64,000 nt of DNA from assembly GCA_036365145.1 (NCBI GenBank), contig JAEOAD010000005.1:5499001-5563000 (forward strand), written 5' to 3'. The notes under the pieces were generated by a model. The model worked only from the letters and a program-made list of their open reading frames with translations, was not told the origin of the DNA and did not search any database. Shown piece by piece: positions 55,778 to 64,000 of the stretch. Within the stretch, counting starts at the first letter, position 1. Every line of letters starts with the position of its first letter. The stretch comes from Orientallactaga sibirica. Lineage: Eukaryota; Chordata; Mammalia; Rodentia; Dipodidae. The position numbers were made by a program, and so were the translations under genes.

Positions 55778-56036
55778 GCCAGAAAAGGTGGCACACACAT
55801 GGAAGCCAGTACTGGGGAGGAGGAGTCAGCAGTTCAAGGCCAGCCTGGGCTACAGGAGACTGGCTCAGCAAACAACAACAGGGGCTGGAGAGGTGGCTCA
55901 GCAGTCAAAGCACTTTCCTGGAAAGCCTAAGGACCCAAGTTCACTTCCCCAGTACCCACATGAACATAGATGCGATGAGTGGTGCACACATCTGCAGTTT
56001 GTTTTCAGCGGCTAGAGGTTCTGGTGTGGCCATTCT
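55778..56036 (+). mobile_element. Old B1-like SINE followed by truncated DIP
   Basis: The B1-like copy ends at 55880 (CAAACAACAACA). The DIP stops at GTGTGGCCATTCT without a CT block or tail. Confidence 0.75.
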
Positions 56037-56353
56037 TAAACCCAGTGAGATGGCGCATGCCTTTAATCCCTGCACTCAGGAAGCAGAGGTAGGAAGATCA
56101 CCATGAGTCCGCGGCCACCCTGAGAGACTGCATAGTGAATTCCAGGTCAACCTGGGCTAGAGTGAGACCCTACCTCGAAAAACCAGAAAAAAAAATAAGA
56201 ATAATGAGCCGGGCATGGTGGCACACGCCATTAATCCCAGCATTTGGGAGGCAGAGGTAGGACTGCCTTGAGTTCAAGGCCACCCTGAGACTACATAGTG
56301 AATTCCAGGTCAGCCTGAGCTAGAGGGAGACCCTACCTCGAACTCCCCCAAAA
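56037..56353 (+). mobile_element. Two B1-type SINEs
   Basis: Copies at 56037-56190 and 56205-56353; both end in TACCTCGAAAA or TACCTCGAACT. Confidence 0.87.
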
Positions 56354-57440
56354 AAATACGATACTAATGATTATACTAATGAAATCCTGATTTCCAATGA
56401 CAGAGCCTCAATAGCACCAGTGCCACACACAAAGCAAGTGTTTTATATATGAGGAATGCAAATATAAGCACGAGCCATTTGACACCCAAATATGAACTTG
56501 TGGAACGAACACCACCTTTTATCCTTCCTCCTTTAAGACTAAGACAAGAAGGGTTGGGGGTGGCGGAGTAGAATGTACTTGTGTCACCCACAGCATCTGC
56601 CTCGGAATCAAGTTCACATTCACAGGAAGGAACTTGGCTGCGGGGCAGAACCACGTTGTTAGTTGGGTGGCAGCCGTCCACTCACTCTGCAAAGCATCCT
56701 TTGTCTCAGTTACCCTGAAGTCAAGGGAAGCTACCCCTCTTTTTCAGTCTCACTGGCAACCTTGAAACACCTCTGAATTTCATGCCCTTCTCCAACCGCC
56801 CACATGGCACAAGGGGCATGCCGGATTCAGGATGTTTATTGGCACATTTCTCAGACTGTAAGGATCTTTCATGTTTGTTTGGAGTCTGAGTTATCCCTGC
56901 CGTTCATGCCCCTCCCCAACCCCCTTCTGTTTGTGCACAACAAGCTCTCTGCCTTAGCCTCGGAGAACTGTTTCTGGAAACGTCTTCCAGGGAAGATTGG
57001 CGCCATAGTGTTGGTGTCGATTTTCTCTTTAAAACCGTTTCCCTCAGGGGAAGAAGTTTCCTACCAACCTATCATATTATCAACTTCTTCCTGCAATTCT
57101 ATTCCTGTTTACCTAAGCGTGCAAGAGGCAGACGCAAGCAAGCCACCCAATAAAGCCCTTTTCCCGCAATTGAACCTTTAACATGTTAGTAACCTATCTG
57201 ACCACTTAGCATCCAGATTAATGGTGTTGATAGAAATATTTTCCATAGACTCCACCAGTTTATTATCTCAGAAAAGAACAAACAGGAGTATTGTTCTAGC
57301 TCTCTAGTTAGTAAATGTGCAGGAGTTTAGTTTGGATGAACAAATGAGTACTGGCATGTATTCTCCCATCTATTCCGTACACAAAATGCCACTGTACTGA
57401 GATGGGATTACCCTTGTTAAAAGAAGAAAATCTGTTTTGG
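56354..57440. other. Repeat-poor 1.1-kb interval
   Basis: No SINE is visible. The 125-codon plus-strand frame at 56804-57181 is the longest non-repeat frame outside the retrocopy. I recognise no domain and see no splice context, so it is more likely chance. Sequence near 56960-57130 keeps several CpGs. Confidence 0.4.
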
Positions 57441-57602
57441 TTTTTGTTTTTTTTTCAAGGTAGGGTCTTGCTCTAGTCCAGGCTGACCTGGAATTCACTA
57501 TGTAGTCTCAGGGTGGCCGCGAACTCACAGCGATCCTCCTACCTCTGCCTCCCAAGTGCTGGGATTAAAGGCGTGCACCACCATGCCCGGCTTTTGTTTT
57601 TA
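57441..57602 (-). mobile_element. B1-type SINE, young-looking
   Basis: Minus-strand copy near consensus, ending CACCATGCCCGGCTTT. Confidence 0.89.
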
Positions 57603-57638
57603 TTTTTTAACATATAGTTTCCTTAAGAATGGACAAGG

Positions 57639-57985
57639 AAAAATAAATAAATAAATAAATAATAAAATAAAGCCAGGCATGGTGGCGCCCACCTTTAATC
57701 CCAGCATTTGGGATTAAAATAATAAAAGTAAAGAATGGACAAGGGGGCTGTAGAGATGGCTTAGTGGTCAAGGCACTTGCCTGCAAAAGCCAAAGAATCC
57801 TGGTTCGACTCTCCAGGACCCATGTAAGCCAGATGCAAAGGGGTGCTTGCATTTGGAGTTCGTTTGCAGTGGCTGGAGCCCCTGGCGTGCCCATTCTCTC
57901 CTGTGAGTTCAAGGCCACCGTGAAACAGTGAATTCCAGGCTGGCCTGGGCTAGAGTGAAACCCTACCTTGAAAAAAAAAACAAAA
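57639..57985 (+). mobile_element. (AAAT)n, B1 head fragment, truncated DIP, B1 tail fragment
   Basis: A B1 head (57669-57713) stops at CAGCATTTGGG. After a 30-base gap a DIP runs 57745-57900 and stops at CCATTCTCTC. A B1 tail (CTGTGAGTTCAAGGCCACCG) follows. The head and tail pieces may be one B1 split by the DIP. Confidence 0.65.
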
Positions 57986-58382
57986 GCAAAAACAAGTCAG
58001 GCATATCCAGGGCTTCCAGGTCCTCCTTCCTGTGCTCTTCCTCCAAGCACAGCTATTTCTTTAGGTCCCAACAGCTGCGGGGACCAAGGTAGCTGAATGA
58101 CAAGCCGCTGGCCAGGCTGACAAAGCATGCGGACTGGCAGAGTAAGTTGCTTGCTTATTTTAGGGCTTGCCTCTCTAGCAATGTTAGCATAAAGAGATTT
58201 CTCTCCTACTCAATGTGAGAGGAACATATGTTCTCAAACAACCACTGCTTAGGGTGACACTCTAGGAAAACGACAACAGCAAATTCAATAAGGTTGTTTC
58301 ATGGTCTTCATTTTATCATGTTCTGGGAAGATCTTTAGCATGTACCTTTTTTTTTTTTTAAACTTACCTATTTTCCTGTTCT
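57986..58382. other. Unique sequence, no gene seen
   Basis: About 400 bases without recognisable features. Confidence 0.42.
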
Positions 58383-58450
58383 CTTTTTTAAAATATTTTA
58401 TTTATTTAATTGAGAGAGCAAAAAGGCAGAGAGAGAGAGAGAAAGCATGT
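58383..58450 (-). mobile_element. DIP-type SINE, 3' tail fragment
   Basis: TTTTAAAATATTTTATTTAT plus a GA-rich block, then the copy stops at AAAGCATG. Confidence 0.65.
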
Positions 58451-58589
58451 ATGTTTTTGTAGTAAGCTGTAATGATGACCAGGAAGATAATATGGTATGA
58501 GAAGAGGTAAATTATTAATTACCTTTAGTGATCAGTTAAAAGATCATTAAAGTTCTGTCTCATCCAGCCTAAAGAAACAAAGACAAGCA

Positions 58590-58747
58590 AAGCTGGGCGT
58601 GGTAGGGCACACCTTTAATCCCAGTACTTGGGAGGTAGAAGTAGGAAGATCGCTGTGAGTTCCAAGTCAGCCTGGGACTACAGAGTGAGTTTCATGTCAG
58701 CCTGAGCTAGAGTGAGACCCAATCTCGAAAAACCAAAAAAAAAAAAC
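58590..58747 (+). mobile_element. B1-type SINE
   Basis: Complete copy ending CCCAATCTCGAAAAACCAAA. Confidence 0.87.
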
Positions 58748-59002
58748 TTGCAGAACCCTCAAGATGGAGACAGAGGGGGAAAAATGTTTTTATGTCTCAG
58801 TGTCATCCCCCCTGGGAAAACTAACCTTGTTAGTATGTAAGAATGTTACTTCTACATTGTAGAAAACCAGAGTGGCAAGCCATGCAATGACACGGAACCC
58901 CGTAAGGCTGACGGTGGTCACAGCTTCAGTTAGAAGTTCACTGTCACCTCCACGAAAGCCATGTTTCACTTCTTAAGGTTGTGGGTTTCTTTTTTTTATT
59001 AT
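58748..59002. other. Unique spacer
   Basis: No repeat or frame recognised. Confidence 0.4.
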
Positions 59003-59322
59003 TATATTTTTGAATTTTCAAAGTAGGGTTTCACTCTAGCCGCGGCTGACCTACAAGTCACTATGAGTCCCAGGTGTTCTCCAGTCCCCGTTACAGGTGT
59101 GCATGGCCACACCCAGCTGTCTATGTGGGTGCTGGGTATGGAACTTAGGTGAACCAGGTCCTCGTGCTGTACGAGCCCTGTAATCCTTTTTTTTTTTGAG
59201 GTAGGGTCCCACTCTAGCCCAGGCTGACCTGGAATTCACTCTGTATTCTCAGGGTGGCCTCGAACTCACGGCAATACTTCTACCTGGTATTAAAGGCATG
59301 CGCCACCATGCCCGGCTTGCAT
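59003..59322 (-). mobile_element. B4/RSINE-like SINE with an inserted B1
   Basis: AAGTAGGGTTTCACTCTAGC to CCACACCCAGCT and GTGGGTGCTGGGTATGGAAC form a minus-strand B4-like body (59003-59186). A younger B1 occupies 59187-59322. Confidence 0.7.
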
Positions 59323-59490
59323 TCCGTTTTTAACATAATCTATCTTAGTTCAATCAGTCTGTAAATACTTTATATCATGCCAAGGGAGAAACTTCAAACA
59401 ACAGAAGGCTATCCAAATGTTGCTAAGGTTACATAGCTAATGATTTAATAACCTCTGAAAAGAAACATTTGGTTTTAAAATTATCTCAAC

Positions 59491-59660
59491 AGGGCTGGAG
59501 AGATGGCTTAGCGGTTAAGGCGCATGCCTGCGAAGCCTAAGGAGCCCGGTTCGATTCTGCAGGGCCCACATAACAAAGTGGCGCATGCGTCTGGCGTGCC
59601 CAATCTCACTCCCTTTCTCTGTCTCTAATAAATAAATAAAAGTAAAATCTTAAAAAAAAT
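59491..59660 (+). mobile_element. DIP-type SINE with internal deletions
   Basis: CpG-rich, young-looking head (GCGGTTAAGGCGCATGCCTG), but the GAGTTCGTTTGCAGTGGC segment is missing. Confidence 0.85.
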
Positions 59661-59715
59661 TATTTCAACAAGTAGATTTCATGGTTATGGGTTGGAAAGG
59701 AAGGAGCTTTATAAA

Positions 59716-59926
59716 AAAAATTTATTATATATTTATTTGAGAGAGAGAGGAAGAGGCAAAGAAAAAGAGAGAATGGGTGCACCAGGGCCTCCAGCCACTG
59801 CAAATGAACTCCAGACGCATGCGCTCCCTAATGCATCTGGCTTACGTGGGTCCTGGGGAATTGAACCGGAGTCTTTAGGCTTTGTAGGCAAAACGCCCTA
59901 ACCGCTAAGCCATTTCCCCAGCCCCA
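59716..59926 (-). mobile_element. DIP-type SINE
   Basis: Complete minus-strand copy, ending AGCCATTTCCCCAGCCCC. Confidence 0.87.
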
Positions 59927-60630
59927 GAGCTGTGTTTTTAAGCATACCACATCTATCTATTCCTGTCCTTTTCTCTTGGGCTTACACCTGCACCCCAGTC
60001 TTCTAGAACTTGGTGCCTATCAGGTCAGATTCCTTCTTGGTCAGGGACATTTCTCTCATCACCTCATTAGGAGTTGGGGGGAGGGGAAGTGCTCCTGCTC
60101 TGTGTTTGGCCACACTCTTTCTTTCCCTCTGTGTGACAGGGAGTGACAGCACAGAATACACCAGAGAGGGCCTACACTGTTAACTCCATGCAGGCCGTCC
60201 AAAAAGAGCCACTCTTCACATTGCCTGCAGAAAATTGCCACAGGTTATTAAGTTCTGTATTAGACAGAGGGAGGGAAGGTGTGTCTGCACACAATACTGT
60301 GTGCTAGTCTTCAGATTTCTATGAGGTCAGCGTATTCTGTCCAGGCCCCATTTCTGCGGCCCAGAGCGTAACATGGCATATACCGTTGCAGTACATTAAA
60401 TGCTCCCTCACATCTAGGCTGTTCAGTCCATCTGAACCACAGCATGCTCAGAAGCGGGTCCCCCTCTGTGGCCTTCCAGGGCCCAAGGGGTCATAGTCCC
60501 TCGGCATCCTTTTCCACCTCCCTCTGCTGCTGACTCAAACCCCCTGACTCTGCTCCCTTAAGAGAGATTAGTTCACAAAGGGCTTTTCTTGCACAGAAAA
60601 CCTCACCAAACACAAGGATAAAATTGATTT
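59927..60630. other. Unique sequence, no gene seen
   Basis: About 700 bases, no recognisable exon or repeat. Confidence 0.45.
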
Positions 60631-60631
60631 T

Positions 60632-60832
60632 CAGTGCCGAGTAGATGCCTCAGTGGTTCAAGGTGCTTGTCTGCAAAGCCTGTGGCCCTGGGTTTGAGTC
60701 GCCAGTACCCATGTAAAGCCAGACACAAAAAGTGGCACATGTATCTGATGTGCATTTGCAGTGGCAAGAGACTGGTGCAACCGTCCATCCCTCCACCACA
60801 AACTCACATGTACAAATAAATAAATATAATAC
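60632..60832 (+). mobile_element. DIP-type SINE, diverged
   Basis: Head changed to GCCGAGTAGATGCCTCAGTG; ACGTAAAGCC-type body; no CT block. Confidence 0.78.
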
Positions 60833-60852
60833 TTTTCAGAAATTGTTTTTTG

Positions 60853-61202
60853 AGCTTGGAGTGGTGGCATACACCTTACCTTTAATCATAGCACTTGGGA
60901 GGCAAAGGTAGGAGGATTGCTGTGAGTTTGAGGGCAGCCTGAGGCTACAGTGAGTTCCAGGTCAGCCTGAGCTTGAGTGAGACCCTACTTCGGAAAAAAA
61001 ATATATATATATGTGTGTATATATATATATGAGAAAGACACAGATAGAGAGGGAGAATGAGCATGCCAGGGACTTTGCAAACTAATTCCAGACTCATGCG
61101 CGCCACCTTGGGCATCTGGCTTACATAGGTCCTGGGGGATTGAACCTGGGTCCTTAGGCTTCGAAGGCAAGCACCTTAACCACTAAGCCATCTCTCCAGC
61201 CC
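60853..61202. mobile_element. B1 (+) and DIP (-) joined by a TATATG repeat
   Basis: B1 to about 61000, then an AT/GT run (61000-61030), then a minus-strand DIP ending CCATCTCTCCAGCCC. Confidence 0.85.
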
Positions 61203-61212
61203 AAGGCATTCA

Positions 61213-61322
61213 AGACAGATGTGATGGCCATGCCTGTAACTGGAGCCATCTTAGAAGGTTGAGGCATGAAGATTATTAGTTCAAGGCCAATCTGAGCTAC
61301 ACAGACCCAGTCTCAGAGAGAA
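61213..61322 (+). mobile_element. Old B1-like SINE
   Basis: ATGTGATGGCCATGCCTGTA and AGTTCAAGGCCAATCTGAGC, heavily diverged. Confidence 0.55.
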
Positions 61323-62215
61323 AAGGAGAAAGGAGGAGAGTCCCTTTGAAGTTTCCACTGTGTGCCAAGACCCAAGACACAGCGTCATGCAGCAGTCCTA
61401 CTCCAGGGCTTCATGGGAACACAGGAGCAGAGGCGTGGCACCCCACAAAATGGGGGAGGTGAAGTGGAATCAATGCAAGGACTCCCTCCACCTCCTTTGG
61501 AGGAAAGAATTCATCACACTGGCAGCCAGGGCACCTTAATCTGAAACTAATGAATGCTTGGAAGGGGAAAAAAAAAAAATCTTTAAAACAGACCTGACTT
61601 ATGAAAAGGCGCTGAAAGCAGAGAAACGGCAGTGTCTGCCAGAAGGCACAACCAATTAAAGTCCAGGATAGATTTTAAGACAGTGGTACCATACACATCA
61701 GGAGAAGGAGCCGTGCCTACGTTAGCTGAGGGGAGGCCAGGGGGCGGGGACGGGGTGCAAGTCCGAGCTACCTGTTAGGAATACGAATACTTATGGACAG
61801 AACATATACATGTCCACGGTCCCAGGAGGATGTGGGCAGGATCTACAATGACACTGAATCCTGCTGAGGCTGGGTGGTGGCCCATGCTATGGGGCAGAGT
61901 GTCCCTTAACACCTTCATTATGACAACGCACAACTTTTAAAAGGGGAAGGAAGGAGGCTTAGGACTCCTGGCACGCAGAGGAAGGGGAGGCCAGCTAGTT
62001 CCGTCTGTAACACCAAGACCAGAGTCTAGACTCTACCCTCCCCTTCCCCAAGCTCCAACAGGAACTCTGTTAAGAAGCCTCATGCAGGGTGCAAGGCAAG
62101 GTGCTGTCTTGGAGGAAAGAAATTCAGGTGGCCCTTGTATCTAAGCATGCTTTCTACAGACATCTGCTTGCGGCATCACTTTCCTTATGTCCGTGCCATT
62201 GGGAATATATGTTAC
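61323..62215. other. Unique sequence, no gene seen
   Basis: About 890 bases with an A12 run near 61568; no frame of interest. Confidence 0.45.
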
Positions 62216-62216
62216 A

Positions 62217-62412
62217 GGGCTGGAGAGATGGCGCAGGGGTTAAGGCGCTTATCTGCGAAACCTAACAACCCCGAGTCCCCCTCCCCAGTCAGTACCCACA
62301 TAAAGCCAGATGCAAAGTGGTACGTGCATCTGGAGTTCTTTTGCAGTGGCAAGTGGCCCTGGTGCACCCATAATCTCTTTCCCTCTATTAAATAAATAAA
62401 TATATTAAGAAA
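62217..62412 (+). mobile_element. DIP-type SINE
   Basis: GGGCTGGAGAGATGGCGCAG head; small insertion in the B-box region; no long CT block. Confidence 0.85.
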
Positions 62413-62429
62413 GGATTAACTCTATTTTA

Positions 62430-62540
62430 GAGATATGATCTCATATCTCAGGATCTTAGGCTGCCCTGGAACTCATTCTGTAGCTCAGATTGCCTCCTGA
62501 ATGCTAGGGTTATGAATATGTACCAACACACCCAGCAAGC
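62430..62540 (-). mobile_element. Old B1-like SINE
   Basis: GGCTGCCCTGGAACTCATTC and CCAACACACCCAGCA, diverged ancestral type. Confidence 0.6.
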
Positions 62541-62816
62541 ATTTGTTTTCTAGGCACTCAAGCCAAAGCATCTGTCACACATTGGCGATGACATCACTGA
62601 TCCTCAAAAAAGTATAGATAATATATATTATGATATATATAATATGTATGCACATATATATTAGATATTTCTTTTACAAAATGACTATGTTTCAATTACA
62701 GAAAATAAATATTTTCATTTCCCAAATCCTCGTTTGAATGCTCAGCTTCCAAGTACCTTAATGAGTTTCTTGTTATTAAATGTTGCTTTTTACATTACTT
62801 TTGAAGAAAATACCGT
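62541..62816. other. AT-rich spacer with ATATAT words
   Basis: Holds a run of ATATATT/ATGTATGCACATATATAT near 62620-62660. No gene. Confidence 0.45.
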
Positions 62817-63116
62817 TTGTTTGTTTGTTTGTTTGTTTGTTTGTTTGTTTCTTCAAGGTAGGGTCTCACTCTAGTCCAGGCTGACCTGGAATTCACTATG
62901 TAGTCTCAGGTTGGCCTTGAACTCACAGCGATCCTCCTATCTCAACCTCCAGAGTGCTAGAATTAAAGGCATGTACCACTATACCTGACCTGGATTTTTT
63001 TTTTTTTTTTTTTCCCCAAGATAGGGTCTCACTCTAGACCAAGCTGACCTGGAACTCACTATGTAATCTCAGGCTGGCATTGAACTCACAGTGATCCTCC
63101 TAACTCTGTCTCTCCT
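62817..63116 (-). mobile_element. Two B1-type SINEs, first with (GTTT)n tail
   Basis: GTTT units at 62817-62851 lead into B1 (to 62992). A second copy (62998-63116) is cut short after CTCTGTCTCTCC. Confidence 0.86.
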
Positions 63117-63412
63117 GGCACAAAGTACCATCTGAATATGGTGTATGTAAGCCTAAACCAAACAATACAGGTAGATGTTTTAAAATCTATTCACACAAAT
63201 AAAATTAGAACTGAGTGTCCCTTAAGGACTATTGAGGAAAAGGGAAACATGATGTGAAAGTGACAAGGTCCTTGGAAATCTGCCAGACACATAGGACATG
63301 ACTGGGTCACAATGAATCACAGACCATGACTTTTCAAGTCCGGGAAACTACCAACAGTGACAATCAGAACACACATTTCTTGTGGAAATGAGTTTTCACT
63401 GCTCAAACTTTT
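63117..63412. other. Unique spacer
   Basis: No repeat or frame recognised. Confidence 0.4.
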
Positions 63413-63558
63413 TTTTCCCCAAGGTAGGGTCTCACTCTAGCTCAGGCTCACCTGGAATTCACTATGTAGTCTCAGGGTGGCCTTGAACTCACAATGATCC
63501 TCCTACCTCTGCCTCCCAAGCACTGGGATTAAAGGCATGCACCACCACGCCCTGCCTA
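63413..63558 (-). mobile_element. B1-type SINE
   Basis: Minus-strand copy with a CpG-poor body, ending CACCACGCCCTGCC. Confidence 0.87.
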
Positions 63559-63979
63559 AAACATTTTAAATGTCCTTATACTTGTGGCTTTCGCAGAAAA
63601 CATGCCACTCAGAATTTACATCCAGTTATAGCTGGTGACTCACGGTCCCCCAGAAGGAATGCCTTCCCTTGCTAAAGACAGAAGACAGTCTCTTCCTCTC
63701 ACCCCACTCCCCCACCCCAGCAGCCGCCAGCATCCTGGGGGCAAGATACCCCAGGGAGCAGGAGTTCTGTAGCACTCTGCAGGGGACACAACTTTTCTCG
63801 CCCATCACTTCCACCCCAGGAGGTCGGTCTCACAGGCATCCCCCCAGCTTCCCTGTCTGGCCAAGCTGTCCCCTGGGAACCTGCCTCCCCTTTCTTAGTC
63901 ACGAGTTTTCAAAGGACTGTAATCACAACTATGAGTTCTGTTCACCCACAAGACATTTTGATTTTAAATGAATACAATC
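63559..63979. other. Unique sequence, no gene seen
   Basis: A C-rich patch (63700-63890) gives opposing 100- and 62-67-codon frames; none is recognisable. Confidence 0.42.
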
Positions 63980-64000
63980 TTGGGCTGCAGAGATAGCTTA
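63980..64000 (+). mobile_element. DIP-type SINE, head only (cut by window edge)
   Basis: TTGGGCTGCAGAGATAGCTTA is the start of a DIP copy that continues past the window. Confidence 0.75.

Overview
The window is nuclear DNA of a rodent, most likely a dipodid (jerboa or relative). This rests on two SINE families that fill it. One is a 7SL-derived B1-type element that starts GCCGGGCGTGGTGGCGCACG and ends in a CCCTACCTC-A-rich tail. The other is a tRNA-derived, B2-superfamily element with an A box near GGCTTAGCGGTTAAGGCG, a B box near GGTTCGATTCC, a CT-rich stretch and an AAATAAAT tail, which fits the DIP family of jerboas. Older rodent repeats (B4/RSINE-like, ID, L1/Lx-like, an ancient mammalian L1) lie beneath them. 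The species call comes from memory of repeat families and is not proven here.

There is one convincing protein-coding object. At 15,186-16,386 lies a processed, intronless retrocopy of WDR33, the polyadenylation factor that reads AAUAAA. It has a 15-bp target-site duplication, a complete-looking 5' UTR, a poly(A) tail and an intact 325-codon frame. It copies a short isoform made by polyadenylation inside an intron. Residues 1-208 look like canonical WDR33 (N-terminal RNA/CPSF-contact region plus two WD repeats). At the place where the spliced protein would continue, the sequence reads CAG|GTTTAT and runs on into a 117-residue hydrophobic tail. This is the observation most worth following up.

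Layout: 1-11.4 kb dense SINEs over AT-rich unique DNA; 11.4-13.8 kb repeat-poor; 13.8-15.2 kb a B4 element split by DIP and B1; 15.2-16.4 kb the WDR33 retrocopy; 17.8-20.2 kb repeat-poor; 20-37 kb SINEs, a DIP-tail minisatellite at 25 kb and an LTR-like element near 31.9 kb; 37.7-38.3 kb an endogenous retrovirus remnant inside an older B4 element; 38-49 kb SINEs, a 232-nt pure purine tract at 40.6 kb and an unidentified element at 47 kb; 49.6-51.3 kb an L1 3' region; 52.1-53.7 kb an ancient L1 fragment broken by three SINEs, part of which has expanded into a GC-rich 50/51-bp minisatellite; 54-64 kb SINEs with a repeat-poor stretch at 56.4-57.4 kb.

Apart from the retrocopy I found no exon, promoter or RNA gene I could support. 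The other open frames are short, start in SINEs or simple repeats, or look like chance. The window is best read as intergenic or intronic sequence holding one retrogene.
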